Part shown: one piece after another, positions 1 to 8,590 of the stretch
Numbering within the stretch: the first letter of the stretch is position 1
How the letters are laid out: the number at the start of each line of letters is the position of its first letter
NCBI RefSeq assembly: GCF_020622345.1
Contig: NZ_JACNMO010000002.1
Location: 62,001 to 126,000, forward strand
DNA length: 64,000 bases
Direction: 5' to 3'
DNA from: Roseobacter weihaiensis
Lineage (GTDB): Bacteria; Pseudomonadota; Alphaproteobacteria; Rhodobacterales; Rhodobacteraceae
The notes under the pieces: model-generated
The model's input: the letters and a program-made list of their open reading frames with translations, nothing else
Told to the model about the DNA's origin: nothing
Databases searched by the model: none
Program-made: the position numbers and the translations under genes

Positions 1-783
1 GCGCGCCTCACCGCGCCGGAGGGGCATCACTTCAGCGGTCATGGCAGTTTTTCGGCAGCGGGCGATCTGCTGTTCACAGCCGAAAACGACTATGAGGCCG
101 GGCGTGGTATGGTGGGCGTCTGGGACGCACGGCGCGGATACGCCCGCCTCGCAAGCTTTCCGTCGGGGGGCACGGGACCACATGATCTGCTCTGCCTGCC
201 GGATGGCCGAACCCTGCTGGTGGCCAATGGCGGGATCGAAACCCATCCCGAGACAGGGCGCGCCAAGCTGAACCTGCCCAGCATGCGGCCCAACCTGAGC
301 TATCTGACGCTGGAGGGCGCGCTTTTGGAACAGGTCGGCCCCCCGGCGGCCTGGCACAAGAACTCTCTGCGCCACCTGGCTGTGCGCGGGGATGGGCTGG
401 TGGCGGTTGCGGCCCAATGGCAGGGCGATCTGGCGCAAACGCCGCCGTTGCTGGCCACGCACAGACGTGGCGCGGCGCTGCAGTTCCACAAGGCCGGCGA
501 AACGCACGAGCGGGACATGCAAGGCTACGCAGGCAGCATCGCGTTTTCAGGCAGCGGCGACGCGATTGCGATAACCGGGCCACGCGGTGGGGTCGGGTTG
601 ATCTTTTCCGCCAGCGGGCGGCTCGAAACGACAGTGCAGGAGCCTGACATCTGCGGTGTTGCGGCGGCTGCGGACGGGTTCGCCTTTACCTCCGGGCTCG
701 GCTTATTTCGCGCGGGGCGACCTGCGCAGCCTGAAATCGTCCGCCACAGGGTTGCCTGGGACAACCACCTGATCCAAATCTGA
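1..783 (+). CDS. DUF1513 family protein, 5'-truncated by window edge
   Basis: The reading frame is open from base 1, so the start lies outside the window; 260 codons are visible. The visible part begins with an EGHHFSGHG-like stretch and contains ENDYEAGRG, GGTGPHDLL and LLVANGGIETHPETG, which I recognise as DUF1513 motifs, a family expected to form a beta-propeller-like fold in the periplasm. In other proteobacteria this family often sits at the end of an iron-regulated cluster with imelysin and di-haem oxidoreductase genes; those would be upstream and cannot be seen here. The biochemical role is unknown. An internal ATG at 109 is in frame but falls inside conserved sequence, so it is not the true start. 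Confidence 0.8.
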   Translation, partial: ARLTAPEGHHFSGHGSFSAAGDLLFTAENDYEAGRGMVGVWDARRGYARLASFPSGGTGPHDLLCLPDGRTLLVANGGIETHPETGRAKLNLPSMRPNLSYLTLEGALLEQVGPPAAWHKNSLRHLAVRGDGLVAVAAQWQGDLAQTPPLLATHRRGAALQFHKAGETHERDMQGYAGSIAFSGSGDAIAITGPRGGVGLIFSASGRLETTVQEPDICGVAAAADGFAFTSGLGLFRAGRPAQPEIVRHRVAWDNHLIQI

Positions 784-890
784 GCGAATTCATCCCCGGT
801 GACCGCCGCACGTCAGCCAATGCCACACTCTCAGATTAATACGACGTTAAGAATTGTAAACTAGGACACCCCTTCCCAAAGGGGGAAATT

Positions 891-1790
891 CTGATTTTCA
901 AACTAAAACAGTGCGTACTCATCCTTGCGATCATCACCAGCTCAACCGGCTTTTCCGGTGTGATGCCAACTCACTCCGCCGAAGCGCAAGAGATTACACC
1001 GGAAACGGATGCCCGGAACCGGATCAACTATTCCGGGCGGCAACGGATGCTGACACAGCAGATCGCCCGAAATGCGTGCTTTGTCATGGCAGACATCGAA
1101 CCTGAACGCTTTGCCGCAAAGGCGGAAACTGCCGCGCAGCAATTTGACACGGCTCTTGTGGCGCTGCGAGACGGGGATGCCGAACTGGGGTTGCTTGCGG
1201 AAACCAATGACGAAGTACTCAAGGATCTTGAAGCGGTCGAAACGCTCTGGTCGACGCTTGGACCGGCCGTTCGTCAGATCGCGGCAGGTGATCTGCACTC
1301 CGTTCCGATGTTGCAGATGATCCGCCTGAACCTTCAAACCCTCACGGAAATGCATGAGACGGTTTTGCTGATCCAAAGCGTCTATGGGGATGGCTCCATC
1401 CCGGCTAATCTGGCGCGGACAATCAATCTGGCGGGTCGGCAGCGCATGTTATCCCAAAAGGCATCGAAGGAAGTCTGCCTTTACGTTCTGGGGATCTCTG
1501 GCGGCGGTGGGAAGATTGCAGAGATTGATGCCACCATTGGCGCGTTCGACAGGGCCATGGCTGAGCTGCTGGAAGGATCGAAAAAACAGGGCATCCTTGC
1601 GCCCCCCAACCGGCAGATCAAGAAACAACTGGAACGTACGGAGAAAGCCTGGCGTATGTTTAAAACCCTGATGATCGAGTTTGAAAAGAACCCGGACCTG
1701 CCTGCGGGGGAGCGCGTGCGGCTTGCCAATCTGAGCGATCAGGTTTTGCTTGAAATGGACCTTGCTGTCCGGATGTATTCAGAGCTCTAG
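891..1790 (+). CDS. Exported PilJ-type (type IV pili methyl-accepting N-terminal domain) protein, non-standard start
   Basis: The product has two related halves, each with an N/R-x-x-GRQRML-T/S-Q-type motif (NYSGRQRMLTQQIA and NLAGRQRMLSQKAS), typical of the all-helical sensor domain of PilJ-like and NarX-like proteins. No membrane anchor, HAMP or signalling domain follows, so it is probably a secreted or periplasmic stand-alone sensor-domain protein of unknown ligand. The first ordinary start codons in frame (GTG 960, ATG 963) would cut off a clear signal peptide. Reading from CTG 891 gives a short basic start, a hydrophobic run CVLILAIITSS and an A-E-A cleavage site, with a GGGGGA ribosome site at 881-886. 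I therefore infer initiation at CTG 891 or ATT 894. Family certain, start less so. Confidence 0.7.
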   Translation: MIFKLKQCVLILAIITSSTGFSGVMPTHSAEAQEITPETDARNRINYSGRQRMLTQQIARNACFVMADIEPERFAAKAETAAQQFDTALVALRDGDAELGLLAETNDEVLKDLEAVETLWSTLGPAVRQIAAGDLHSVPMLQMIRLNLQTLTEMHETVLLIQSVYGDGSIPANLARTINLAGRQRMLSQKASKEVCLYVLGISGGGGKIAEIDATIGAFDRAMAELLEGSKKQGILAPPNRQIKKQLERTEKAWRMFKTLMIEFEKNPDLPAGERVRLANLSDQVLLEMDLAVRMYSEL

Positions 1791-1916
1791 CGACGGGCAT
1801 GGCGGGGTGTTGGTCAGATAGGATCAACGCCCTCTTGCACCTTTCTGCAGAGGCACATAGAAGAGCGGAAATTTGATGCCCGCGCCTTTCGGCGCGCTTT
1901 ACCCTATGGAGCACAC

Positions 1917-3248
1917 ATGCAGGTCACCGAGACGCTGAACGAAGGTCTGAAACGCAGCTATTCAATCACCGTCACGGCGGAAGAGCTGGCGACTAAGGTC
2001 GACGAAAAACTCGCCGAGGCCCAGCCTGAGGTTGAAATGAAGGGGTTTCGCAAAGGCAAGGTGCCCATGGCGCTGCTGAAAAAGCAATTTGGTCAGCGCG
2101 TGATCGGTGAAGCGATGCAGGAAAGCATCGATGGCGCCATGAACGACCATTTTAAGACATCCGGTGACCGCCCGGCGATGCAGCCCGAGGTCAAGATGAC
2201 CAACGAAGACTGGAAAGAGGGCGACGACGTCGAGGTCTCCATGTCGTACGAAGCACTGCCAGACATCCCAGAGCTTGACTATGGCAAGGTCAAGCTGGAG
2301 AAAATGACGGTCAAGGCGGATGACGCGGCCGTTGACGAGGCGCTTGGCAATCTGGCGGAGACCGCGCAGGACTTCAAAGCCCGCAAGAAAGGCTCCAAGG
2401 CCAAAGACGGCGACCAGATCATAATGGATTTCGTCGGCAAAGTGGAGGGTGAGGCGTTTGACGGCGGGTCGGCGGAGGATTACCCGCTGGTGCTGGGGTC
2501 AAATTCCTTCATCCCCGGTTTCGAAGAGCAACTGGTTGGCGCCAAGGCGGGCGAGGAGAAGGCCGTGACGGTAACCTTCCCGGCAGAGTATCAGGCCGAG
2601 CATCTGGCCGGTAAAGAGGCGATCTTTGACTGCACGATCAAGGACGTCAAAGAGCCGGTTGCCGCTGAGATCAACGATGAGTTGGCAAAGAAGTTCGGGG
2701 CCGAGGACCTTGCGGGTCTGAAATCCCAGATTTCCGAGCGTCTGGAAGCGGAATATGCCGGGGCTGCGCGGGCGGTGATGAAGCGCTCCTTGCTGGACGC
2801 GCTGGACGAAATGGTAACCTTCGATCTGCCGCCCTCGCTGGTCGAGGCAGAGGCCAAGCAGATCGCCCACCAGCTCTGGCATGAAGAGAACCCGGATGTG
2901 GAAGGCCACGACCACCCAGAGATCGAGGCCACCGAAGAGCACACCAAGCTTGCGGAACGCCGGGTGCGTCTGGGCCTTTTGTTGGCCGAGATCGGTCAGA
3001 AGGCAGAAGTTGAGGTTTCCGACGCGGAGATGACGCAGGCGATCATGAACCAGGCACGCCAGTATCCGGGTCAGGAGCGCCAATTCTTTGAATTCGTGCA
3101 GCAAAACCAGCAGATGCAGCAACAGATGCGCGCCCCGATCTTTGAAGACAAGGTCGTGGATCACGTCTTTGACAAGGCGACAGTTTCAGAGAAAGAGGTG
3201 TCAAAAGAGGAACTTCAGAAAGCTGTTGAGGCGCTGGAAGAAGAATAA
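1917..3248 (+). CDS. tig: Trigger factor, ribosome-associated chaperone
   Basis: Cytosolic folding chaperone that docks at the ribosome exit tunnel and has prolyl isomerase activity. The 443-residue protein has the usual three-part layout: an N-terminal ribosome-binding domain with the signature KGFRKGKVP near residue 45, a central FKBP-type domain at about 155-240 ([21 protein letters not shown]), and a helical C-terminal chaperone region. A GGAG motif lies about 9 bases before the ATG. The C-terminus is rich in Gln and Glu, as in alphaproteobacterial relatives. The gene is transcribed alone and ends at the hairpin at 3302-3334. Convergent with the rpsF operon. Confidence 0.97.
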   Translation: MQVTETLNEGLKRSYSITVTAEELATKVDEKLAEAQPEVEMKGFRKGKVPMALLKKQFGQRVIGEAMQESIDGAMNDHFKTSGDRPAMQPEVKMTNEDWKEGDDVEVSMSYEALPDIPELDYGKVKLEKMTVKADDAAVDEALGNLAETAQDFKARKKGSKAKDGDQIIMDFVGKVEGEAFDGGSAEDYPLVLGSNSFIPGFEEQLVGAKAGEEKAVTVTFPAEYQAEHLAGKEAIFDCTIKDVKEPVAAEINDELAKKFGAEDLAGLKSQISERLEAEYAGAARAVMKRSLLDALDEMVTFDLPPSLVEAEAKQIAHQLWHEENPDVEGHDHPEIEATEEHTKLAERRVRLGLLLAEIGQKAEVEVSDAEMTQAIMNQARQYPGQERQFFEFVQQNQQMQQQMRAPIFEDKVVDHVFDKATVSEKEVSKEELQKAVEALEEE

Positions 3249-3301
3249 AACTCTGCTGTCCCTGAGCCCGATAGGGGCAACGACCACTGGTCTGAACTGA
3301 C

Positions 3302-3334
3302 AAAAACGCGCCGGGCAGTACCCTGCGCGTTTTT
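3302..3334 (+). terminator. Intrinsic terminator after tig
   Basis: AAAAACGCG pairs with CGCGTTTTT around an inner GGG/CCC hairpin, followed by a T-rich run. It lies 53 bases after the tig stop codon. The A-tract on the left makes it able to work from both sides. Confidence 0.8.
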
Positions 3335-3376
3335 CTTTTCTACCAGCTTGGGATGTCAACGTCAGGCGCCGTCACG

Positions 3377-3409
3377 AAAAAAGCCGCGCAACTCAGGCGC
3401 GGCTTTTTT
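3377..3409 (-). terminator. Bidirectional terminator after rplI
   Basis: A perfect stem GCCGCGC/GCGCGGC with a 7-base loop is flanked by six A and six T. It lies just beyond the rplI stop codon and, with 3302-3334, separates the convergent tig and ribosomal-protein transcripts. Confidence 0.88.
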
Positions 3410-3430
3410 CGGTTTCTTGAACAGGCGCGA

Positions 3431-4072
3431 TCAGGTCGCGGAGGGTGTCGTATCCGTTTGTGCGTCTTCGGCAGGTGTTTCAATGCCTGCGGCTTCTGCC
3501 AGTTCTTCGTCATCGGAGGCCGCGGCACCGATGTCTTCGAACAGCTCCTGGATTTCGAAATCAGCAGCAGCCTCTTCTTCAGCGGCCAACTCCTGGATCG
3601 ACTTGCCGGAGGCTTGAAGCTCAGCTTCTTCAGGGGAGCGTGCCACGTTCAATTCGATCATGGCGTCTACTTCCGGGTGCAGAACGATCTGCACGGAATG
3701 CAGGCCCAGTTCTTTGATCGGCTCCAGCACGACTTGCTTGCGGTCAACCGAAAAACCCTCTGCCGTGGCAGCTTCAGCCGCGTCACGGGTGGTGACAGAG
3801 CCGTAAAGCGCGCCTGAATCCGAGGCAGAGCGAATCACGATAAACTGCTGACCGTTCAGTTTTTCGGCCAGGCTTTCCGCTTCTTTCCTGGTTTCAAGAT
3901 TGCGGGCCTCAAGCTGTGCTTTCTGATCTTCGAAAGCCGCGATATTGGCTTTGGAGGCCGACAGGGCCTTGCCTTGTGGCAGCAGGAAGTTGCGGGCGTA
4001 GCCGGGTTTCACATCGACGACTTCGCCCATCTGTCCGAGCTTTGCGACACGTTCGAGAAGGATGACTTGCAT
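3431..4072 (-). CDS. rplI: 50S ribosomal protein L9
   Basis: Component of the large ribosomal subunit that binds 23S rRNA near the L1 stalk. The N-terminal signature runs [31 protein letters not shown] in type, with the GYARNFL core near residue 25. A long helix and a C-terminal domain follow. At 213 residues it is much longer than the approximately 150 residues of E. coli L9: after about residue 150 comes a strongly acidic, Ala/Glu-rich low-complexity tail, common in Rhodobacterales but of unknown role. Third gene of the rpsF-rpsR-rplI operon, 10 bases after rpsR, and closed by the hairpin at 3377-3409. Confidence 0.96.
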   Translation of the reverse strand: MQVILLERVAKLGQMGEVVDVKPGYARNFLLPQGKALSASKANIAAFEDQKAQLEARNLETRKEAESLAEKLNGQQFIVIRSASDSGALYGSVTTRDAAEAATAEGFSVDRKQVVLEPIKELGLHSVQIVLHPEVDAMIELNVARSPEEAELQASGKSIQELAAEEEAAADFEIQELFEDIGAAASDDEELAEAAGIETPAEDAQTDTTPSAT

Positions 4073-4082
4073 GGTGTTCTCC

Positions 4083-4310
4083 TTACTTCACGGCGTAGGG
4101 CAGCAGCGCCAGAAAGCGGGCGCGTTTGATGGCACGGGCCAGCTCGCGTTGCTTCTTGGCAGAGACTGCAGTGATGCGGGAGGGCACGATCTTGCCACGC
4201 TCAGAAATGTAGCGCTGCAGCAGACGTGTGTCTTTGTAGTCAATCTTTGGCGCGTTGTCGCCCGAGAAGGGGCAGACTTTGCGACGGCGGAAAAATGGTT
4301 TTGTGGCCAT
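4083..4310 (-). CDS. rpsR: 30S ribosomal protein S18
   Basis: Small-subunit protein that forms a heterodimer with S6 on the platform of the 30S subunit. The 75-residue product carries the S18 core [19 protein letters not shown] in type, and the conserved PSRIT and [18 protein letters not shown] stretch. Length is normal. It sits between rpsF (26 bases upstream) and rplI (10 bases downstream), the standard bacterial order. Confidence 0.97.
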   Translation of the reverse strand: MATKPFFRRRKVCPFSGDNAPKIDYKDTRLLQRYISERGKIVPSRITAVSAKKQRELARAIKRARFLALLPYAVK

Positions 4311-4336
4311 GGGTTATGTCCTTTTCCTAAAGCTGA

Positions 4337-4699
4337 TCAACGGCGTTCGCGGCGGTCGCCACGATCCCCGCGCTCTTCGCGTTTTTGCATCTGAACCGAT
4401 GGCAGTTCGGCATGCGCATCGACCTTGATGGTCAGGACGCGCATCACATCGTCATGCAGACGCATCAGGCGCTCCATCTCCTGCACGGCCGGGGCCGGTG
4501 CGTCAGAGCGCAGGAAGGCATAATGGCCCTTGCGGTTCTTGTTGATCTTGTACGCCATGGTTTTGACGCCCCAGTACTCGTGATCCACGAGCTGGCCGCC
4601 GTTGTCGGACAAAACGGTTCCAAAGTGTTCAATCAGCCCTTCGGCCTGTGTGTTGGACAGGTCCTGACGGGCGATCATAACATGCTCATACAAAGGCAT
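4337..4699 (-). CDS. rpsF: 30S ribosomal protein S6
   Basis: First gene of the rpsF-rpsR-rplI operon. The product binds 16S rRNA together with S18. The N-terminus MPLYEHVMIARQDLS, the YWGVKTMAYKINKNRKGHY region and the VLTIKVD strand are characteristic. The last 15 or so residues are almost only R, E, D and G (REERGDRGDRRERR), a charged tail typical of alphaproteobacterial S6. The promoter must lie in the 270-base gap shared with the plus-strand gene at 4970. Confidence 0.97.
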   Translation of the reverse strand: MPLYEHVMIARQDLSNTQAEGLIEHFGTVLSDNGGQLVDHEYWGVKTMAYKINKNRKGHYAFLRSDAPAPAVQEMERLMRLHDDVMRVLTIKVDAHAELPSVQMQKREERGDRGDRRERR

Positions 4700-4969
4700 G
4701 TGTGTTCCTCATTTATATCAAGGCGCATTTCAAAGGCAGGGCTTTTGCCTTTTGCCGCCCCACCACGAGAGACTGCGCGGTTCAAACAGTTTGCAAAAGG
4801 AAAAGCCCGTATACACGCTTTGCGGTGTGGCGCAAGAGCGGTGGTTTCGCAGGGGGCGGCGGATCGCATCTTTTGCGTAAAATCACCCTTTCAGCGCCAA
4901 GAACCTGTCTCATTTCGGTCTCTTTTGTCCCGTTAGCTTCTCGTTAACCATGAATGAGGATGTTTTAGT

Positions 4970-5458
4970 ATGACAAGCGCAGCCGACCCCGCGAATTTTG
5001 AATCAATCGGACCTCAGCCCGTCCGGGCTGTTGACGGCGGTCGCATGCTGTGGCGCGCCCTGCAGGGTGTTCTGGGAGGGGCGTTGGTGATGGCGGCTTT
5101 TGGCCTGTGGTTCGCGCCCGGTGCCAATTGGGGGCATGATGTCCTGCTGCTGAAGCTATTGGGCTCTGCGGTTGCGGGGATGGTCGGCATCGGGTGTCTG
5201 CAGGGCTTTGTGCGGCCCATACCTCCAAAGGTCGAGATCGACACCATTTGCCATGAAGTCCGGCTTGTGCGGATCCGCGGCAAGGAGCGGCAGATCCTGG
5301 ATCGTTGCAGTTTTGCGGATCTGACCCTGGTGGAGAATTCCGGCACGCATGTGCAACTGTGGGGAAAGAACAAGACCCTTTTGGCCGAAGTCGCCGCAAC
5401 AGATCGCGTTTCGCACCGCAGCCTTGTGACAGCGCTGCGTGTTGCGGGCAAACTTTAA
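4970..5458 (+). CDS. Hypothetical two-helix inner-membrane protein
   Basis: A 162-residue protein of no family I can name. Residues about 26-47 and 52-80 are hydrophobic and predict two membrane helices with a very short turn. The remaining 80 residues are soluble and look like beta strands (KVEIDTICHEVRLVRIRG, FADLTLVENSGTHVQLWG, TLLAEVAA). The layout recalls small bacterial PH-like domain proteins, but that is only an impression. The ATG follows a conserved-looking ATGAATGAGGATG stretch, with GAGG about 12 bases upstream. It stands alone between the rpsF operon and yceI. Confidence 0.75.
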   Translation: MTSAADPANFESIGPQPVRAVDGGRMLWRALQGVLGGALVMAAFGLWFAPGANWGHDVLLLKLLGSAVAGMVGIGCLQGFVRPIPPKVEIDTICHEVRLVRIRGKERQILDRCSFADLTLVENSGTHVQLWGKNKTLLAEVAATDRVSHRSLVTALRVAGKL

Positions 5459-5495
5459 CCGACGCTATTTGTCTAACACGCACCATCTTTTGAAA

Positions 5496-5526
5496 TTATG
5501 CGCGCAATGTTCATTTGCGCGCATAA
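5496..5526. promoter_or_regulatory. Long perfect inverted repeat upstream of yceI
   Basis: Arms TTATGCGCGCAA (5496-5507) and TTGCGCGCATAA (5515-5526) are perfect reverse complements around a 7-base spacer. It lies 38 bases after one gene and 76 bases before yceI. There is no T-run after it, so it looks more like a protein-binding site for the yceI promoter than an intrinsic terminator. Function inferred only. Confidence 0.55.
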
Positions 5527-5601
5527 CCTGTTCGTGATCCGCGTTTGTCTTTGAGCTGAATTACCCCATTTAAAAGAATTAGCAGCAACTCGGAGATTCA
5601 A

Positions 5602-6174
5602 ATGATGAAACCCCTTCTTCTTGCCACAGCATTCGCCACCAGCGCCTCTTTCGCGGCTGCGGCTGATCGATACGTGCTGGATTCCAGTCACAGCCAGGTA
5701 CTGTTCAGCTATGACCACCTTGGATTTTCCACGACTTTCGGCATGTTCTCCGGCTTTGAGGGAGAGATCATGTTTGACGCGGAAAATCCTGCGGCCTCTT
5801 CCGTCACCGTATCGATGCCGACCCGGAGCATGTTCACCGGTTGGGAAGAACGTGAAGAGCATTTCATGTCCGAAGATTTCTTTGGCGCGACGGAAGAGGA
5901 CGTTATCACCTTTACCTCCACCGCGATTGAGGTGACGGGCGAGGATACCGCCAAGATCAGCGGCGATCTCACGATGAATGACATCACCCAGCCCGTCGTG
6001 CTGGACGCCGTTCTGAACCAGACGGGCATGCACCCGATGGCCAATCAGGAGTGGGCAGGGTTTGATGCCACAACGACGCTGCTGCGGTCTGATTTCGGAT
6101 TGGGGCGGGCTGCTCCCTTTGTCAGCGACGAGGTTGAAGTGAGAATCTCGATCGAGGCGATGAAAGCAGAGTAG
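5602..6174 (+). CDS. YceI family periplasmic lipid-binding-type protein
   Basis: A 190-residue protein with a clear Sec signal peptide (MMKPLLLATAFATSASFAAA, cleaved near residue 21) followed by a single YceI domain. Landmarks are YVLDSSHSQVLFSYDHLGFS, the FTSTAIEVTG strand and DLTMNDITQPVVLD. The family folds as a lipocalin-like barrel that binds polyisoprenoid or amide lipids in the periplasm; the natural ligand here is unknown. A GGAG ribosome site stands 6 bases before the first ATG. The second YceI domain encoded convergently at 6242-7441 suggests a common role, perhaps in isoprenoid quinone or lipid handling, but this is inference. Confidence 0.93.
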   Translation: MMKPLLLATAFATSASFAAAADRYVLDSSHSQVLFSYDHLGFSTTFGMFSGFEGEIMFDAENPAASSVTVSMPTRSMFTGWEEREEHFMSEDFFGATEEDVITFTSTAIEVTGEDTAKISGDLTMNDITQPVVLDAVLNQTGMHPMANQEWAGFDATTTLLRSDFGLGRAAPFVSDEVEVRISIEAMKAE

Positions 6175-6196
6175 AACCACACATCTCGCAGAGATC

Positions 6197-6229
6197 AAAA
6201 AGCCGCGCCACGGTTGTGCGGCTTTTTTT
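6197..6229. terminator. Bidirectional terminator between the two YceI genes
   Basis: AAAAAGCCGC and GCGGCTTTTTTT form a stem flanked by A and T runs, directly between the convergent yceI (ends 6174) and cytochrome b561-YceI (ends 6242) genes. Confidence 0.85.
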
Positions 6230-6241
6230 ATTGCCCTGGTG

Positions 6242-7441
6242 TCACCCGCCCTCAACCGCTGTCAGCGCGACCGTCACCTCGACCGCAAAGCCCAACGACC
6301 CTTCGTCCGGCTGGGAGTTGCCGATGTTGAACTCCCGACGGTCGAGGGTCAGACCGCCCTGCATGGCGGCGACATTCTCTGCCAAATCAAGGGTGAAGGG
6401 CAGTGTCACGGGCAGCGTCTGATCCTTGATCGTGAGTGTTCCGACAGCCGCATAGCCGTCCGGGCCGCGTTCAATGGTTGCGTTGAACTGGGCTGTGGGG
6501 AAGGCTTCGGCGTTGAAAAAGTCTGTTCCCAGGGCTTCGGAAGTTACCGAACCGAGGGTCAGGGAGCCGATGGAGACGATCACCTCAACGGAGCCTGCGG
6601 TCCCTGTTTCGACCGCTTCATCAAAGCTGATGGCGGCGGTCCAGTCTGAAAAGCTGCCGGTGACCGGGCCGCCCAGCTGGGTCACGGTGATCTCAAGCGT
6701 GCCGTCCTGAACCGCCCAGTCCGATTGAACGGCCTCCAACGCGGCGGCCTGCACACTGCTGTCGTGTCTCTGGTAGACGCCCAGACCCGACCCGATGGCA
6801 AGCGCGCCCGCCCAAACCGTCAGAGCGGCCACGATGGGCAGGACCCCTTTGTGCCCATCGCGCAGATCCGGCACAGAAGGCTGGCCCGGCAGCATCCGGC
6901 GCAAGGTGGCATCGCGGTCGATGATGTGGTGTTTGAGCGCACCGGCGATGTGCAGCAGGATTGAAATGACAAGCACCCGTTCAAAAACGAGGTGCAGCCC
7001 GGCGGTTGTTGCCGCAAGCGTTTCAGATTTTGGCACAAGCGGCAGGTTCTGTCCGAAGGGCCACCAGATCGGCGCGAACCCGGCGGTCGAGGCGTGATGC
7101 ACCCAGCCGGACAGCGGAACCAGCAACAAGGACCCGTAAAGCAGCCAGTGCACGGTCTGTGCGGCCCAGGTCTCAAACTTGCGATCCGGATGCAGCCCGG
7201 CAGGTTTGGGCTGGCTGATGGCCCAGAGAATCCGCGCGAGGGCCACGAAGAACACCGTGACACCGAGGGTCTTGTGCAGGGAAAAGAACCAGGCCTTGCG
7301 GGCAAGTTCTTCGGAGGTGTCATAGGGCAGGTCATTGGCAAAGATGCCCAGCGGGATCAGGGTCAGGATCAGCAGGGCGGTCGACCAGTGCAGGGTTTTG
7401 GCCACGGCACCGTAATGACGGTCGGTATTGGAAAGGGGCAT
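6242..7441 (-). CDS. Cytochrome b561 / YceI domain fusion protein
   Basis: A 399-residue inner-membrane protein with two parts. Residues about 5-180 are a four-helix cytochrome b561 domain; haem-ligand histidines are visible in AKTLHWSTALL, FSLHKTLGV, TVHWLLYGSLL and ILLHIAGALKHH. After a helix at about residue 200 comes a periplasmic YceI domain (residues about 225-399, ending in RREFNIGNSQPDEGSLGFAVEVTVAL). I chose the ATG at 7441 because GGAG lies 7 bases upstream; a longer in-frame extension to 7519 has no ribosome site and adds a non-conserved, Cys-rich stretch. The fusion links transmembrane electron transfer to a lipid-binding domain; fusions of this type occur in other proteobacteria. 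Substrate unknown. Confidence 0.92.
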   Translation of the reverse strand: MPLSNTDRHYGAVAKTLHWSTALLILTLIPLGIFANDLPYDTSEELARKAWFFSLHKTLGVTVFFVALARILWAISQPKPAGLHPDRKFETWAAQTVHWLLYGSLLLVPLSGWVHHASTAGFAPIWWPFGQNLPLVPKSETLAATTAGLHLVFERVLVISILLHIAGALKHHIIDRDATLRRMLPGQPSVPDLRDGHKGVLPIVAALTVWAGALAIGSGLGVYQRHDSSVQAAALEAVQSDWAVQDGTLEITVTQLGGPVTGSFSDWTAAISFDEAVETGTAGSVEVIVSIGSLTLGSVTSEALGTDFFNAEAFPTAQFNATIERGPDGYAAVGTLTIKDQTLPVTLPFTLDLAENVAAMQGGLTLDRREFNIGNSQPDEGSLGFAVEVTVALTAVEGG

Positions 7442-7643
7442 CGGACATCTCCGGTCAGTCTTTCTGTCCCATGTAGAGTAAGAATGCGATCTGTCACAAC
7501 AATCTGCCTGAACGCACATATGCTGCGCGGGATCGTGAGGTGTTGAAGCAACGGCCGAGGCTGAATCGCGGGCACTGACCGTTGCCCTTGCGGCACGGGC
7601 AGGCTAAGCGGAGCTTCAGACTTACGATCAGGGGGCGCATTTC

Positions 7644-8576
7644 ATGAGCATTGCATTTGTCTTTCCAGGCCAGGGGGCGCAGACCATCGGGATGGGCCGG
7701 GCGCTGGCGCAGGCCTATCCGGCGGCGCAGGCTGTCTTTGACGAGGTGGATGAGGCCCTGGGCGAGCGTCTGAGCGGTCTGATCTGGGACGGCGACATCG
7801 AGACGCTGACCCTGACCGAGAATGCGCAACCGGCGCTGATGGCGACCTCGATGGCGGCGATCCGCGCGCTGGAGACGGAAGGGATCGGGCTGGAGGCTGT
7901 CTCTTACGTGGCGGGTCACAGTCTTGGGGAGTATTCGGCGCTGGCCGCCGCAGGCACTTTTTCAATTGCGGACACCGCGCGTCTGTTGCGCACGCGGGGG
8001 CTGGCCATGCAACAGGCCGTCCCCGTCGGGCAAGGGGCCATGGCGGCGGTTCTGGGGCTGGATTTCGACACGGTCACGGAGGTGGCGGCCCGCGCGGCGG
8101 AGGGTCAGGTCTGCCAGGTCGCAAACGAGAATGATCCTGCGCAGAACGTGGTTTCGGGGGACAAGGCCGCGGTGGAGCGGGCCTGCGCGCTGGCCAAGGA
8201 GGCCGGAGCAAAGCGCGCCGTGATGCTGCCGGTCTCGGCACCGTTTCACTGCGCCCTGATGGCCCCTGCCGCGGAAAAGATGGCGCAGGCGCTGGAGAGC
8301 GTCGAGATGCGCGCCCCGGCGGTCCCGCTTGTTGCCAATGTTTGTGCCGAGGCGGTCAGCGATCCCGTGCAGATCAGGGCCTTGCTGATCCAGCAGGTTA
8401 CCGGTCAAGTGCGCTGGAAGACCTCTGTTGAATGGATGGCGGTTCAGGGTGTGACCGCGTTTTGGGAGATCGGCGCGGGCAAGGCGCTCAGCGGCATGAT
8501 CCGGCGCATCGCCAGGGAGGCAGGATCACGCGCCATCGGAACCCCCGAAGATATCAAAGCGGCACAGGATGCCTGA
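7644..8576 (+). CDS. fabD: Malonyl-CoA:ACP transacylase
   Basis: Transfers malonyl from CoA to acyl carrier protein, supplying the extender unit of fatty-acid synthesis. The 310-residue protein shows the FPGQGAQ start, the nucleophile motif GHSLGEYSAL with Ser93, and the catalytic His202 in PVSAPFHCALM. Length is normal. A GGGGG-type ribosome site precedes the ATG. It begins the type II fatty-acid synthase group here and is followed 14 bases later by fabG. Confidence 0.97.
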   Translation: MSIAFVFPGQGAQTIGMGRALAQAYPAAQAVFDEVDEALGERLSGLIWDGDIETLTLTENAQPALMATSMAAIRALETEGIGLEAVSYVAGHSLGEYSALAAAGTFSIADTARLLRTRGLAMQQAVPVGQGAMAAVLGLDFDTVTEVAARAAEGQVCQVANENDPAQNVVSGDKAAVERACALAKEAGAKRAVMLPVSAPFHCALMAPAAEKMAQALESVEMRAPAVPLVANVCAEAVSDPVQIRALLIQQVTGQVRWKTSVEWMAVQGVTAFWEIGAGKALSGMIRRIAREAGSRAIGTPEDIKAAQDA

Positions 8577-8590
8577 GGAAGGATATTGAG

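Noticed and set aside
1880-1905. Hairpin GCGCC-TTTC-GGCGC before tig
   Set aside because: Short stem without a T-run and close to the tig ribosome site; too weak to call a terminator or riboswitch.
4700-4969. Possible small gene or RNA between rpsF and the next gene
   Set aside because: Several overlapping short frames exist but none has a ribosome site plus sensible composition; the gap is best read as a divergent promoter region.
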